Shown here in pieces: positions 35,059 through 44,395 of a stretch of DNA of 64,000 bases. The notes below the pieces were generated by a model. That model was not told the DNA's origin. It saw only the letters and a list, made by a program, of their open reading frames with translations, and made no database searches. Position 1 is the stretch's first letter. Each line of letters opens with the position of its first letter. The stretch is taken from NCBI GenBank assembly GCA_014379965.1, contig JACMKU010000161.1:1-64000 (forward strand), in the 5' to 3' direction. A program made the position numbers and the translations under genes. The DNA comes from Chitinophagaceae bacterium (GTDB taxonomy: Bacteria; Bacteroidota; Bacteroidia; Chitinophagales; Chitinophagaceae).

Positions 35059-35090
35059 AGAGGCGAGATAGGATAGCGAGTTCAATTAAC

Positions 35091-35176
35091 AAATCAGTCC
35101 TAAATCATAACAATCATGATAATCTGCGGGCAAATTGGCCACGGATTTCATGATTGTTATCATTTAGGACTGATTT
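35091..35176. repeat. 29-bp near-perfect inverted repeat after the SH3 gene
   Basis: Arms at 35091-35119 and 35148-35176 (AAATCAGTCCTAAATCATAA followed by CAATCATGA, and its mirror) match at 28 of 29 positions with a 28-nt loop. A T-rich stretch follows. It belongs to the AATCATGAT family at 33.8-34.0 kb and could work as a transcript end. Confidence 0.9.
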
Positions 35177-35253
35177 TTCGTGATTTTACATCCTTCCCAT
35201 AAAAGAGTAATTTTAGCAGCCTGAATTGAAATTATTTCAACCGGCTCCTGCTA

Positions 35254-38200
35254 ATGTCTTTTACCAAACCGACCCTGCCCAAACCTGGGTCATTTGCCTT
35301 ATTGCTTATCCTTCTTATCTGCCAGCAAGTAGCTGGTCAGCAAGTCACAGTTATTCAAAATCGCAATCAGCCTCCTTCGCAGTCCGCTCCCTCCCCCCCA
35401 CTTTCCATCGATCCTGGTGGCCAGACTCAATACTTTCGGGTCATCAACGCCATCACGCTTGACATTACAGTTGTTTCCTCGAGTTGCGGCGGTAGCAATG
35501 GCAGCATCGTAATCGTAGCCAGCGGTGGCACGGCACCCTATACTTATACGATGATATCGGGTTGGACACAGAACAACGGAAACTTTCCAGGACGCTCTCC
35601 CGGCACTTATAATTTCATCATTTCAGATGCAGCGGGGCTCACAGCACCAGCCACAGTGGTCGTGCCGAATACCTTTCCTCGCCCCACGCTGACTATGTCG
35701 AGTTACACCCAGGCCACTACCTGTTCGAGTGGGGATGCTACGGTGACGTTACAGGCAACTGGAGGTGTGGCTCCATATCAATACAGCATGGACATGGTGA
35801 ATTTCCAGTCGAGCAACGTGTTCGCCAATCTTAGCTCCGGCGCCTGGGATTTTTTTGTAAAGGATGCGAACGGGTGTGTCGGTCGTCTCAATAGTTTCAA
35901 CATCTCTTATTTATTGGGATGCGGCATGCCATGGGGAGTAACTTATACGTCTTTCGTTTGTACCGGTCAACTGGCCAATATCGAATTGAGGATGGTGGAT
36001 CCAGCGTTCGCGCCTTACGAGTATTCGATCAATGGCGGGCCATACCAGGCGGTGGGAATTTTCAATGTGCCGGTCGGTGTACACCACATCGTCGCAAAAG
36101 ACGTCAACGGAAAAACTTACCTATTGATCATTGGCGTTTTCCTGCAATGTGGTGTGACGGCCAATTGGGTCGTAACCGAGACTGCCTGCCAGCAAAATAA
36201 TGGACAGGTTACTATCACTCCCAGCGGTGGGGCTCCGCCATACACTTATTCGATCGATGGGATCAATTACCAGTCGAGCAATGTATTCACGGGATTGAGT
36301 AAGGGAAATTATTACGTGACCGTGAGGGATGCCAATGGTTACGCCACCGCGCTGCTCGCCAATATTACCGAGACCTGCCCTGCCCTCACGTTGAGTGCGG
36401 TGAATGCTACGTGTGGGAACAATAATGGAACGATTACGGCGACGACTACTAATGGGACCGCGCCATTTCAATACTCGCTGGATGGGGTCAACTTTCAGAC
36501 CAGCAATGTCTTCACCAACCTGGGTGCCGGCACGTATACGGTGACGCTAAAGGATGCGCTCAACTTCACGGCGACGGCGACTATACCTGTCACATATAAT
36601 TGTTTGTCGGTGACGGCCGTTCCGACGAACGTAGTCTGCGGGAATATGAATGGCGTCATCACGGCTACGGGTTCGGGAGGCACACTACCCTACCAGTATT
36701 CGAAAGATGGGATCAACTTTCAAACGAGCAATGTGTTTACGGGTCTCGGTGCGACGGCCTACACCGTGACCATTAAGGATAATACCGGCGCGACGGCAAG
36801 CACCTCCGTTACGATTACGGATTCGCCGGGTCCGACCATCGCTTTTACTATCGTTCCCACGTCTTGTAGTTTTAATGACGGAAGCATTACCATTACCGGC
36901 ACGGGTGGCACGCCGCCTTACACGTATAGCATCGACAACTTTAATTATCAATCCGGGAATGTATTTACCAATCTCACACCGAATCCATACATGCCGGCAA
37001 TACGGGATGCGAATGGTTGTGGCGTGGGGATGGGGATTAGCCTGGTGTTTAATTGTCCGACGATCACTACCGTACTAACGAACGAGACTTGTGGGAATGG
37101 CAATGGCGCGGTGACGGTGAACGTCACGAATGCTACGGCACCTTTTCAGTATTCCATCGACGGAACGAACTTTCAAGCATCGAATACATTCAGCGGTCTA
37201 ACGGCAGGTACGTATACCATAACAGTAAGAGATGCGATCAACTATACGAACACCACGACGATAAATATTTTGACTTCCTGTCCTGCGGTGACGGCAACAT
37301 GGACGAATGCGACTTGTGGGAATTCGAACGGAACGATCACGGCCACTGGCGCGAGTGGACAGCCTCCGTACCAGTATTCGTTGGATGGAGTAAACTTCCA
37401 AGCGTCGAATGTATTTATTGGGGTGCCCGCAATGACGCATACGGTGACGATAAAAGATGCGGGTGGCGCTACTGCAACCGCTGCGGTTACGGTAGGAAAT
37501 ATTGCGGGGCCGCAATTGGCTGTTTCGGTTGAGCCTCCGAGTTGTCTCAACGATGATGGTCGCATCCTGCTTTCGGGCACGGGTGGTACAACACCGTATC
37601 AGTATAGCATGGATGGGGTGAGCTATCAATCGGCGGCGGTGTTCAACAATGTTGGAGGAGGCAGTCATATTGCATGGATGAAGGATGCGAATGGATGCGT
37701 GGATTCGGAAACGGCGACGCTTACGATTGTAAATAATCTTGCTTTTACCGCTGGTGCGAATAATACGATTTGCGAGGGAACGACTGTGGCGTTAAACAAT
37801 GTCTCCAACGCGAGCAGCTTGTTGTGGACGCCAGCGGGGAGCCTGAATAATGCCAGTGTATTGAACCCAATAGCAGCACCGACGCAGACGACGAAGTATT
37901 ACGTGACGGCGAGACTAGGGAGCTGTATGAAGACGGATTCGGTGACGGTGCTCGTGCATCCGGCACCGATAGCGATTGCGGGACCTGGAGATGCGATCTG
38001 TTCGGGTAAGGATGCACAGTTGTCGGGATCTGGTGGAGTGGATTACAAATGGACGCCGACTACTTACTTGAGCGACCAAACAATTTCCAGCCCCGTGGTG
38101 AGAAATCCGACGGCGACGATTACGTATTCATTAGAGGTTACCGATGGAAATGATTGCAAATCCCTCGTACCATCAACGGTGACCATCACAGTGACACCAC

Positions 38201-38721
38201 CACCGAAGGTGTTTGCGGGGGATGACACGTCGATAATATTGAATCAGCCGTTTTTGCTGCAACCAAAGGACGTCAACAATAGCGGGTTTGCGCAGTACAG
38301 TTGGTCGCCTTCCTATGGATTAAGCAATCCTAATATCCAAAGTCCGATCGTGACATTAGATAAGGAGATGGAGTATACCGTTACCGCCATTACGCAGGAA
38401 GGTTGTGCTGGAACGGATGAGATCATCATCAAAGTTTACCGGGGACCGGAGATATATGTACCGAGTGCGTTTAGTCCGAATGGTGATGGGAATAATGATA
38501 TACTACGGGCGATACCGGTGGGGATAAAGCAATTCAAATATTTCTCGGTGTTCAATCGCTGGGGAGAGCGGGTGTTTCATACGACGGATAGTAGGAATGG
38601 ATGGTATGGCAGGATTGGATCGTTGCCCGCGGATACGAATGTGTTTGTGTGGGTGGCGGAGGGAGTGGATGAGAAGGGAGGGGTTGTGAGGAGGAGGGGG
38701 ATGGTTACTGTAGTTAGATAG
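35254..38721 (+). CDS. SprB-repeat surface protein with T9SS type B sorting domain
   Basis: A 1155-residue secreted protein. The signal sequence is within SFALLLILLICQQVAGQQ. About ten SprB-type repeats of 75-90 residues follow (pattern NGTIT, GGTxPYxYSIDGxNFQxSNVF, GLxxGxYTVTVKDxxG), then two Ig/PKD-like modules. The C-terminal domain of about 90 residues begins VPSAFSPNGDGNNDILR and includes FNRWGERVF, the gliding-motility-associated (type B) sorting signal recognised by the type IX secretion system. It is therefore predicted to be exported across the outer membrane and kept at the cell surface, as an adhesin or gliding-related filament. Apparently monocistronic. Confidence 0.93.
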   Translation: MSFTKPTLPKPGSFALLLILLICQQVAGQQVTVIQNRNQPPSQSAPSPPLSIDPGGQTQYFRVINAITLDITVVSSSCGGSNGSIVIVASGGTAPYTYTMISGWTQNNGNFPGRSPGTYNFIISDAAGLTAPATVVVPNTFPRPTLTMSSYTQATTCSSGDATVTLQATGGVAPYQYSMDMVNFQSSNVFANLSSGAWDFFVKDANGCVGRLNSFNISYLLGCGMPWGVTYTSFVCTGQLANIELRMVDPAFAPYEYSINGGPYQAVGIFNVPVGVHHIVAKDVNGKTYLLIIGVFLQCGVTANWVVTETACQQNNGQVTITPSGGAPPYTYSIDGINYQSSNVFTGLSKGNYYVTVRDANGYATALLANITETCPALTLSAVNATCGNNNGTITATTTNGTAPFQYSLDGVNFQTSNVFTNLGAGTYTVTLKDALNFTATATIPVTYNCLSVTAVPTNVVCGNMNGVITATGSGGTLPYQYSKDGINFQTSNVFTGLGATAYTVTIKDNTGATASTSVTITDSPGPTIAFTIVPTSCSFNDGSITITGTGGTPPYTYSIDNFNYQSGNVFTNLTPNPYMPAIRDANGCGVGMGISLVFNCPTITTVLTNETCGNGNGAVTVNVTNATAPFQYSIDGTNFQASNTFSGLTAGTYTITVRDAINYTNTTTINILTSCPAVTATWTNATCGNSNGTITATGASGQPPYQYSLDGVNFQASNVFIGVPAMTHTVTIKDAGGATATAAVTVGNIAGPQLAVSVEPPSCLNDDGRILLSGTGGTTPYQYSMDGVSYQSAAVFNNVGGGSHIAWMKDANGCVDSETATLTIVNNLAFTAGANNTICEGTTVALNNVSNASSLLWTPAGSLNNASVLNPIAAPTQTTKYYVTARLGSCMKTDSVTVLVHPAPIAIAGPGDAICSGKDAQLSGSGGVDYKWTPTTYLSDQTISSPVVRNPTATITYSLEVTDGNDCKSLVPSTVTITVTPPPKVFAGDDTSIILNQPFLLQPKDVNNSGFAQYSWSPSYGLSNPNIQSPIVTLDKEMEYTVTAITQEGCAGTDEIIIKVYRGPEIYVPSAFSPNGDGNNDILRAIPVGIKQFKYFSVFNRWGERVFHTTDSRNGWYGRIGSLPADTNVFVWVAEGVDEKGGVVRRRGMVTVVR

Positions 38722-38962
38722 ATGACAGTTGCTGTTTAGATAATAAAGTGGGATACCTCCACTTATACTTCCATTGATTTGACTATTATCATATCAATGG
38801 AATCTGCTGATTGACCCTCAATGCACTAATGTGTCGTTAGGATAGGAAATCTACTAAGTACTTCCATTAACGGAAAATACGTTCTATCTTGCGGAAATAT
38901 CCAACCCCACTGTGGTTTTCCACATTGGATCAGATATCATTCCGTAACCCTAAAATTTAATA

Positions 38963-39568
38963 ATGAAAACAACTCGACACCTCCTGTTGGGGACTCTCCT
39001 CTGTATCTCTGCTCTCGTCTCATGCCAACGCGACTACAACGAATTAGCGACAACCGAAATTAGCAGCGATCAGCAGGTGGCCGAAAATTCCACACAGGAC
39101 CCTCCCAACAATTACACTGACCAATACATGGCGTGGTACCCGAATCCCTACCTCATCACGCTGCTGGGCCCAACCCAGGTTGGCACGAATTGGGAATGGA
39201 TTTGGTCTATTCAAAACGTCAACCCAGGCAATGGATCAAATGGATCCGTCCAGGACCTAAGCCATTGGGGAATGACTCTTGGCTCATGCTTCGACATGAA
39301 TTCAGTTATTAGTGCCGCCCATAGCACCGATGGCGTCAATTGGAAGACCTTCACCCCTACCCTCCAGGTGGACAATTCTTCCTGTGTGAGTACTCCTGTC
39401 CTGAAGTTTGATTTTGGAACCCAGGGATCAAGAACTTCCTATTATCGTTTGGTAGTTAATCAATATTACACTTGGGGCATCTCAGAAGGATATTACAAAT
39501 CGGGCAAAAAAACAGGTTGCATTCCGTTTAATTTCTTCGGGATAGCCTGCTCAACATGGAGCGAATAA
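38963..39568 (+). CDS. Hypothetical lipoprotein
   Basis: A 201-residue protein with a lipoprotein signal (LLLGTLLCISALVSCQRDYN, lipidated cysteine near residue 22). The mature part is rich in aromatic residues and asparagine, with VGTNWEWIWSIQNVNPGNGSN, GSVQDLSHWGMTLG and a GSRTSYYRLVV strand, suggesting a secreted beta-sandwich. It does not match a family I recognise. It ends before a clear rho-independent terminator at 39616. Confidence 0.75.
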   Translation: MKTTRHLLLGTLLCISALVSCQRDYNELATTEISSDQQVAENSTQDPPNNYTDQYMAWYPNPYLITLLGPTQVGTNWEWIWSIQNVNPGNGSNGSVQDLSHWGMTLGSCFDMNSVISAAHSTDGVNWKTFTPTLQVDNSSCVSTPVLKFDFGTQGSRTSYYRLVVNQYYTWGISEGYYKSGKKTGCIPFNFFGIACSTWSE

Positions 39569-39615
39569 CACATCACGAGAATTCAATCACATCACCTCTT
39601 CCACCAAAAAATACG

Positions 39616-39648
39616 AAAGGCTTCAATTAAATTTGAAGCCTTTTTTTT
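39616..39648 (+). terminator. Rho-independent terminator
   Basis: The perfect 11-bp stem AAAGGCTTCAA / TTGAAGCCTTT has a TTAAAT loop and ends in eight T residues, downstream of the lipoprotein gene. Confidence 0.92.
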
Positions 39649-39792
39649 ATTTATAGTTTTGCCTAATTCTGATCGCGGTTCTACTTAGCAAAACGAACTC
39701 AGAAACCGGCTACGTCCCAATTCCCAATTCCCTCCTCCGCTGCGCTTTGGCGGGCACAGCCAAATTCTTATTTCAACCTAAACCATCATCCA

Positions 39793-42234
39793 CTAATTCC
39801 CACTCCCTGCCCGATTGATTTCATCGGTTGCTCCACCCTCCGATCGGTTCACAGGCTTCATCGCCTTACCAAACCGCCAGTTGAAGCTCAGTCTTACTAC
39901 TCGCGAATCCCAGGTCACGCGGAATGGTTCGTATGCATTTTGAAAAGTGGAAAAGCCAGAATAATTCTGATACAATGTAATATCCCGAACGCTTAGTCGT
40001 AGTGTTCCTTTCTTTTTTAGAATTTGTTTGGAGACACCCAGGTTCAGTTCGCCCTGTGGTAGAAGCCATTCCTGCAGGTCTATCTGACTCTTCGTTTGAT
40101 AGTAACCGCTTATCTCCAAGCCCCAGCCGTTCTTAAGCTGAAACTGGTTGTTGAGGCTAACATTTAATTGAGTCACCTTCGCTTCAAAAGGCGCCCATAC
40201 CACTCCTCTTATAATCTTACGATTAAGTGTGGCGACTGCGGTCAGGCTCCACCACTTAGTGATTGGACGTTGAAAAGTTTCCGTTAGACCAAAATTCTGG
40301 AACGATCCAACGTTACCCCGCGTGTAAATAATAATATTCTTGTTTGGGTTACTGTCGTTGGAATCGATAATAAATATCTGAGAGAAATAATCTTTGAGGT
40401 AGCTATAAGAAATTTCCGTTGTGAACATTTGCTTGTGCGTATGGGTCAGGCCAAAGTTCCAGGTGTATTGAGGGTTAATAAAAGGATTACCCGCCTCGTA
40501 GGTATATTTATTCAACGTGATCAGAAAGGGATTGAGGAACTGGAAGGGCGGCCGGTCAATTCTCCTGCCCGTACGGAAAGTTATCGTATTGCTGCTATCC
40601 AACGTGTAAGAAAGAAATCCGGTGGGAAACAAGCTGCCATAGTCTCTTTTAAATGCCGAATCTTTTACCACCGCGTTTCCTAATTGATGCGCCGAGTAGG
40701 AAGTGAGTTCATAACGAAGACCCACCTGCCAGTGCCATTTGCCTTTCTCCATATCTACGCTCGCATAGGCGGCACTAATATTTTCATTGTATAAAAAGTT
40801 ATTGCTACGACTAAGGTCGGGTTGCCAATTATTGTTTTCGGCATAATAATACTGGGCGAGATTATTTGTTTTGTTAATCGCCGTCTTCAACCCCGTTTCA
40901 AATACAAATTTTTTGAATCGCCTGGTGTAATCTGCTTTCGCGGTTATGATCTCCAGTTTTGACCGGGTGTTTCCCTTGGTGGCCAATATTTCGCTACCCG
41001 GTATATCCAACTGAGTCTCGTAATTCTGATCGCCATTGATCCTGAATCTTAAATAATCAACGTCCACGCTTATTTCACTATTCGCATCGATGTTATGTCT
41101 ACCATTCAAATTTATTCCTGCTCTTTTAAAATGCTGATTGTTTTCTCCCCTGGTATTGATGGTAGAGTCGAGATGGTAATCAGGCGACATCCATTTAATG
41201 GCACTAAAACTATTTGACTGTCGATCAAACAAACCACCTGTGAATACGAGGCCCAGGGTGGTTTTCTTGCTGACAAAAAAGTCGAGCCCCGTTTTAAGAT
41301 TATTTCCTAACAACGAGTTCTTATTGAAATTGGGCTGTTCCAGTAAAGCTGAATCCTCCCGGTTGGTGTCGAAATATTTTCGCAGCGTGTACAGGTTTTG
41401 TTTTTCGTTGCTGGCGCGAACGCCATAGTTTAGAAACCAGTTCACCTTTCCGTTCCTATAATTCAGATTTAGTGAATTACCTGTCTTAGCATAAAATCCC
41501 TGTCCTACGCTCAAGTTTAACGAACCATTGAAACCCTTCTGCCTATTGCTCTTCATTTTTATATTGATAATGCCGGCGTTGCCCGCTGCATCGTATTTGG
41601 CACCGGGGTTCTCGATCAATTCAATGACATCGACCTGGGATGCGGTGATGCCTGAAAGATATGCCTGCAGGTCTGCGCCGCTTAGCTGGGTCTGCTTGCC
41701 ATCAATCAGTACCATTACCGAAGGCTTTCCCTTCATGATGATGGACCCATCCTTCGACACGGTGATACCCGGTGATTTTTCGAGCACCTCCATAACCGTA
41801 GCACCTGCATTGGTAATACTGGCTTCGGGATTAATGACTGTTTTATCGGGAAGGAACTGGATAGCAGGCTTTTTAGAAACAACGACAACATCGCCCAATA
41901 CCTGGTTATTGGTGTTCAATATAATGGTGTCGGAAAAAAAGATATTGTTGACAAGATCAAACATTGAAGTAAATCCGTCCTTATAGCCGCTCATAGTTGC
42001 TCGCACACGGTATTGACCAGCGTGGAGATCCTGCCATGCAACAATGCCGGACGCATTGACGGCGCCGGAGCGAATCACTGTTGAGTCCTGGCTGAGCAGA
42101 TACACCGTAGCGCCAGGAAGAACGTTCTTTCGTAGGTCGATGATAGTAACGCGTACGCTTCGGCTCACTGTCTCCTGCGCATGAACCGTGCAATGAATAA
42201 AAATTAAAAAGATAGCGAATGCTGTTTTAACCAT
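39793..42234 (-). CDS. Outer-membrane beta-barrel receptor (TonB-dependent-receptor-like, CarboxypepD_reg N-terminus)
   Basis: An 813-residue protein, start placed at 42234 where a signal peptide begins (MVKTAFAIFLIFIHCTVHAQ). The in-frame extension to 42375 has no secretion features. A carboxypeptidase regulatory-like domain at about 25-105 (VRVTIIDLRKNVLPGATVYL) is followed by a plug domain (VMEVLEKSPGITVSKDGSII, VMVLIDGKQTQLSGADLQAY, VIELIENPGAKYDAAGNAGI). A large barrel of the OMP_b-brl_3 kind follows, ending in VRLSFNWRFGKAM. The classical TonB box is not obvious. Substrate unknown. Single gene, with a long AT-rich upstream region. Confidence 0.9.
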   Translation of the reverse strand: MVKTAFAIFLIFIHCTVHAQETVSRSVRVTIIDLRKNVLPGATVYLLSQDSTVIRSGAVNASGIVAWQDLHAGQYRVRATMSGYKDGFTSMFDLVNNIFFSDTIILNTNNQVLGDVVVVSKKPAIQFLPDKTVINPEASITNAGATVMEVLEKSPGITVSKDGSIIMKGKPSVMVLIDGKQTQLSGADLQAYLSGITASQVDVIELIENPGAKYDAAGNAGIINIKMKSNRQKGFNGSLNLSVGQGFYAKTGNSLNLNYRNGKVNWFLNYGVRASNEKQNLYTLRKYFDTNREDSALLEQPNFNKNSLLGNNLKTGLDFFVSKKTTLGLVFTGGLFDRQSNSFSAIKWMSPDYHLDSTINTRGENNQHFKRAGINLNGRHNIDANSEISVDVDYLRFRINGDQNYETQLDIPGSEILATKGNTRSKLEIITAKADYTRRFKKFVFETGLKTAINKTNNLAQYYYAENNNWQPDLSRSNNFLYNENISAAYASVDMEKGKWHWQVGLRYELTSYSAHQLGNAVVKDSAFKRDYGSLFPTGFLSYTLDSSNTITFRTGRRIDRPPFQFLNPFLITLNKYTYEAGNPFINPQYTWNFGLTHTHKQMFTTEISYSYLKDYFSQIFIIDSNDSNPNKNIIIYTRGNVGSFQNFGLTETFQRPITKWWSLTAVATLNRKIIRGVVWAPFEAKVTQLNVSLNNQFQLKNGWGLEISGYYQTKSQIDLQEWLLPQGELNLGVSKQILKKKGTLRLSVRDITLYQNYSGFSTFQNAYEPFRVTWDSRVVRLSFNWRFGKAMKPVNRSEGGATDEINRAGSGN

Positions 42235-42921
42235 ATGTAGAGACGAGAATTCATGAAAATATTGAAAGGTGGCGAGGAAACGAGGGTTTTTTCTATCAAT
42301 GGTCAAAAAAAGGGGGTTGAGACTTGAGTTCAACAGGCATATAAAGCAATCAAAATCTTTTGGCCAATTGCTCACCTTCGTGCCTGTATGATGCGTCTCT
42401 TAAAGGCTATTCTAAGTAGATAAAAAACCGGTTGTATACGTATATTTTTATGGCTTGTCCTGCAAGTCGTTCCGCTACCCACTCTTTATGTAATCATCTC
42501 AGGGCGATTTTCGATATTAAAAAACAGCGTCACTTAATTTGAGGGCTTACTTTATGTAAATATGAATTTACTCTGCGATAAACATTCACTAAACGGGATG
42601 CCCAGACCCATAGTTTATACCAGTGGTGTCAACAGTTTTACCAGTGGAGTTTTTTGAAAAACTCCATATCGGGAGTAACCCTTTCGAAAACGCGATATGC
42701 CGTAAAAATAATGGTTTAAATATCGACGAAATATTCACTTTTTCTATATCTAGGTGTTTATTTGTTAGGTTATTTCTAAAGACATCGCCCTTATGTCTTT
42801 ACGCTTAATATAGCGGCAGTTATAAGTATATGAATCAATTCAAAACAGCCTGTTATCACCAGAAAATATACTAAGCATGGTCTTTGTCTAAAGGATATAG
42901 AACCAACTAAACTGAATCAAC
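42235..42921. other. Gene-free AT-rich region with one hairpin
   Basis: About 690 bases upstream of the receptor gene (minus) and of the small gene at 42922 (plus) hold no ORF worth calling. The only clear structure is a 9-bp hairpin, GGAGTTTTTTGAAAAACTCC, at 42646-42665. Confidence 0.6.
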
Positions 42922-43143
42922 ATGAACTACTTCAAAAGCCTAAATCTGCCCATCCTTATTGATATGCTTTCTGATTTCAAAGAGCACTATAAAAAAATGA
43001 TACTTACTCGATCAAGTAAAGTGGATGATATCGATTGGTGTAAGTTATCTATTGACTCTATAGAGAAGGAGCTAATCAATCGCGACACAGAATTGAAAAG
43101 AGCACAAAATTTGGTCTTATTTTTTGATGCACTTTCAGATTGA
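42922..43143 (+). CDS. Small hypothetical protein
   Basis: A 73-residue, largely helical protein with many charged residues (DMLSDFKEHYKKMI, DDIDWCKLSIDSIEKELIN). No signal peptide or known motif. The ATG is preceded by an AT-rich leader. Codon use is plausible but the size leaves doubt that it is translated. It is the last chromosomal-looking gene before the tRNA-Val fragments. Confidence 0.5.
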   Translation: MNYFKSLNLPILIDMLSDFKEHYKKMILTRSSKVDDIDWCKLSIDSIEKELINRDTELKRAQNLVLFFDALSD

Positions 43144-43207
43144 ACTTAAATTTCCCGGAATGGCATCGTCATGTAGATTTCCCAATGGACTTGCGATGAG
43201 GCAGTAT

Positions 43208-43236
43208 ATAAAAAGGCCTTAAAAACTAAGACCTTT
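43208..43236 (-). terminator. Terminator after tRNA-Val 3' fragment 1
   Basis: On the minus strand AAAGGTCTTA pairs with TAAGGCCTTT (one G-T pair) followed by TTATA. Confidence 0.7.
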
Positions 43237-43259
43237 ACTACGCTTGCATTTTCGTTTCG

Positions 43260-43318
43260 TGGGAGCTGACGGCATCGAACCGCCGACCCTCCCGACTGTC
43301 GGGATGCTCTGAACCAGC
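43260..43318 (-). pseudogene. Chimeric tRNA-Val 3' half (fragment 1)
   Basis: The minus strand reads GCTGGTTCAGAGCAT, then CCCGACAGTCGGG, then GGTCGGCGGTTCGATGCCG and the acceptor strand CAGCTCCCA. This matches the intact tRNA-Val(TAC) at 44269-44343 from the D-loop onward, except that the anticodon arm is replaced by the same CCCGAC/GTCGGG palindrome seen at the tRNA-Lys locus. It begins 6 nt after the cupin gene stop and is followed by a terminator. It cannot fold as a tRNA because the 5' acceptor strand and the anticodon loop are missing. Confidence 0.85.
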
Positions 43319-43324
43319 CTCGGA

Positions 43325-43903
43325 TTATGATTTTTTTGTCTGCTTTAACGCGGGACCTATGTGTTCAAAGCCATGAGCTTTCCTCGCTTCGTGTTTTTCC
43401 TCTTCTGACATTTTCGCCACAGCACCATCGTTTACGAGGTTAAACCATTCTTCCATTTTGCCTGCTGGTTGAAATAACATGATAAGCTTGCTTTCTTCAC
43501 TCCCAACTTTAGCAAATGCATGCGGTACTCCCCGTGGACCGAAAACACAATCCCCGGCTTTTGCATTATACAGTTCATCTCCTACTTTAATGAGGTATTC
43601 GCCAGAAACTACATACCACCACTCATCCTGATCATAGTGGTAATGTAATGGCGGGCCGCCTTCCTTCAAACGAGTTGAATCAAAAATGTAAAGGTCACCG
43701 TCTGTGTCTTTCCCGGAGACCTTGCAATAAAACTTATCGCCGTCAAAAAGAGAAAGGGGTTTGCTAAAACGGTCACTCCCGTTTGCCACCATAAAACCTT
43801 TCTTTACTCTTCCATTCGAATTACCTTTTGCATTTACCTTTAGGGAAGTGCCAAATAGACCACCGATTGCTAGGAATGTCTTTAAGAAGAAGCTTCTTTT
43901 CAT
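43325..43903 (-). CDS. Exported cupin-domain protein
   Basis: A 192-residue protein with an N-terminal signal-like segment (SFFLKTFLAIGGLFGTSLKV) and a single conserved-barrel cupin domain at about 60-150. Motif 1 is PPLHYHYDQDEWWYVVSGEY, supplying two histidines and a glutamate for the metal. Motif 2 is GDCVFGPRGVPHAFAK, supplying the third histidine. Cupins of this type bind a divalent metal and may be dioxygenases, isomerases or sensors; the reaction cannot be assigned. The gene sits between two tRNA-Val 3' fragments on the same strand, the same arrangement as the GIY-YIG gene at tRNA-Lys. Confidence 0.88.
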   Translation of the reverse strand: MKRSFFLKTFLAIGGLFGTSLKVNAKGNSNGRVKKGFMVANGSDRFSKPLSLFDGDKFYCKVSGKDTDGDLYIFDSTRLKEGGPPLHYHYDQDEWWYVVSGEYLIKVGDELYNAKAGDCVFGPRGVPHAFAKVGSEESKLIMLFQPAGKMEEWFNLVNDGAVAKMSEEEKHEARKAHGFEHIGPALKQTKKS

Positions 43904-44012
43904 AAAAATTATTTTTCCTGGTGAGAGTTTTCAAGGGACAATATCCTTTCGGGGAGGCACGGACCCATCTTTTGTTGATGGAGAAAAGCAAGCATAAGAT
44001 AAAAAAAATTAC

Positions 44013-44048
44013 ATAAAAAAATAGGGTCTCAGTAACCACTGAGACCCT
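44013..44048 (-). terminator. Terminator after tRNA-Val 3' fragment 2
   Basis: A perfect 11-bp stem, AGGGTCTCAGT / ACTGAGACCCT, with a 4-nt loop at 44023-44048. On the minus strand it is followed by a T-run (44022-44013). Confidence 0.9.
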
Positions 44049-44060
44049 TCAATCTTTATG

Positions 44061-44095
44061 TGGGAGTTGATGGGATCGAACCGTCGACCCTCCCG
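44061..44095 (-). pseudogene. tRNA-Val 3' end fragment (fragment 2)
   Basis: The minus strand reads GGGAGGGTCGACGGTTCGAT followed by CCCATCAACTCCCA. This is the T-arm and acceptor strand of tRNA-Val with two differences from the intact gene, again preceded by ACGGGA in place of the anticodon arm. A strong terminator follows. On the minus strand it lies upstream of the cupin gene. Confidence 0.8.
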
Positions 44096-44183
44096 TCAGA
44101 GCAGTCTTCCGGACTACCGGACTTTCATCATGAGACTAGTCAACAAGCACACTGCGGACTTTCGGACAGTGAAGCAAAAAAAA

Positions 44184-44214
44184 TTTGGCTCAAAGCCTTT
44201 CAAACCTATCTTTG
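44184..44214 (+). promoter_or_regulatory. Promoter of tRNA-Val(TAC)
   Basis: TTTG (44184-44187), 19 nt, then TATCTTTG (44207-44214). This is a full match to the Bacteroidota consensus, with the -7 box 54 nt upstream of the tRNA. Confidence 0.8.
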
Positions 44215-44268
44215 CAATCCCTTAAAAAAATGGACGCCGTGGGGCGGTTTTTTGGGGAGAAAGGATTA

Positions 44269-44343
44269 GGGAGTTTAGCTCAGCTGGTTCAGAGCATCTG
44301 CCTTACAAGCAGAGGGTCGGCGGTTCGATCCCGTCAACTCCCA
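44269..44343 (+). tRNA. tRNA-Val (anticodon TAC)
   Basis: A complete 75-nt cloverleaf without encoded CCA. The acceptor GGGAGTT pairs with AACTCCC, discriminator A. The D-arm contains GCTCAGCTGGTTCAGAGC. The anticodon stem TCTGC/GCAGA carries loop CTTACAA, anticodon TAC. The T-arm contains CGGTTCGATCC. It has its own promoter (44184-44214) and terminator (44356-44384). The accessory region starts directly downstream, so this tRNA is a candidate integration site. Confidence 0.96.
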
Positions 44344-44355
44344 CGTAGATCAGTA

Positions 44356-44384
44356 AAGGGTTTCAGAAGATGAAACCCTTTTTT
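44356..44384 (+). terminator. tRNA-Val(TAC) terminator
   Basis: The perfect 10-bp stem AAGGGTTTCA / TGAAACCCTT has a 5-nt loop followed by TTTT. Confidence 0.9.
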
Positions 44385-44395
44385 CGTTTTAGTCA

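Noticed and set aside
37053-37532. 159-codon ORF inside the SprB-repeat gene
   Set aside because: Alternate-frame shadow of repeated coding sequence; the main frame has a signal peptide and sorting domain.
42235-42375. N-terminal extension of the outer-membrane receptor
   Set aside because: It has no secretion features, and a good signal peptide starts at 42234.
42922-43143. Possible fifth copy of the shared small-protein module
   Set aside because: The helical sequence lacks the F...G-x-I...LxxY...IxxxIxxYL order and lies outside the accessory region.
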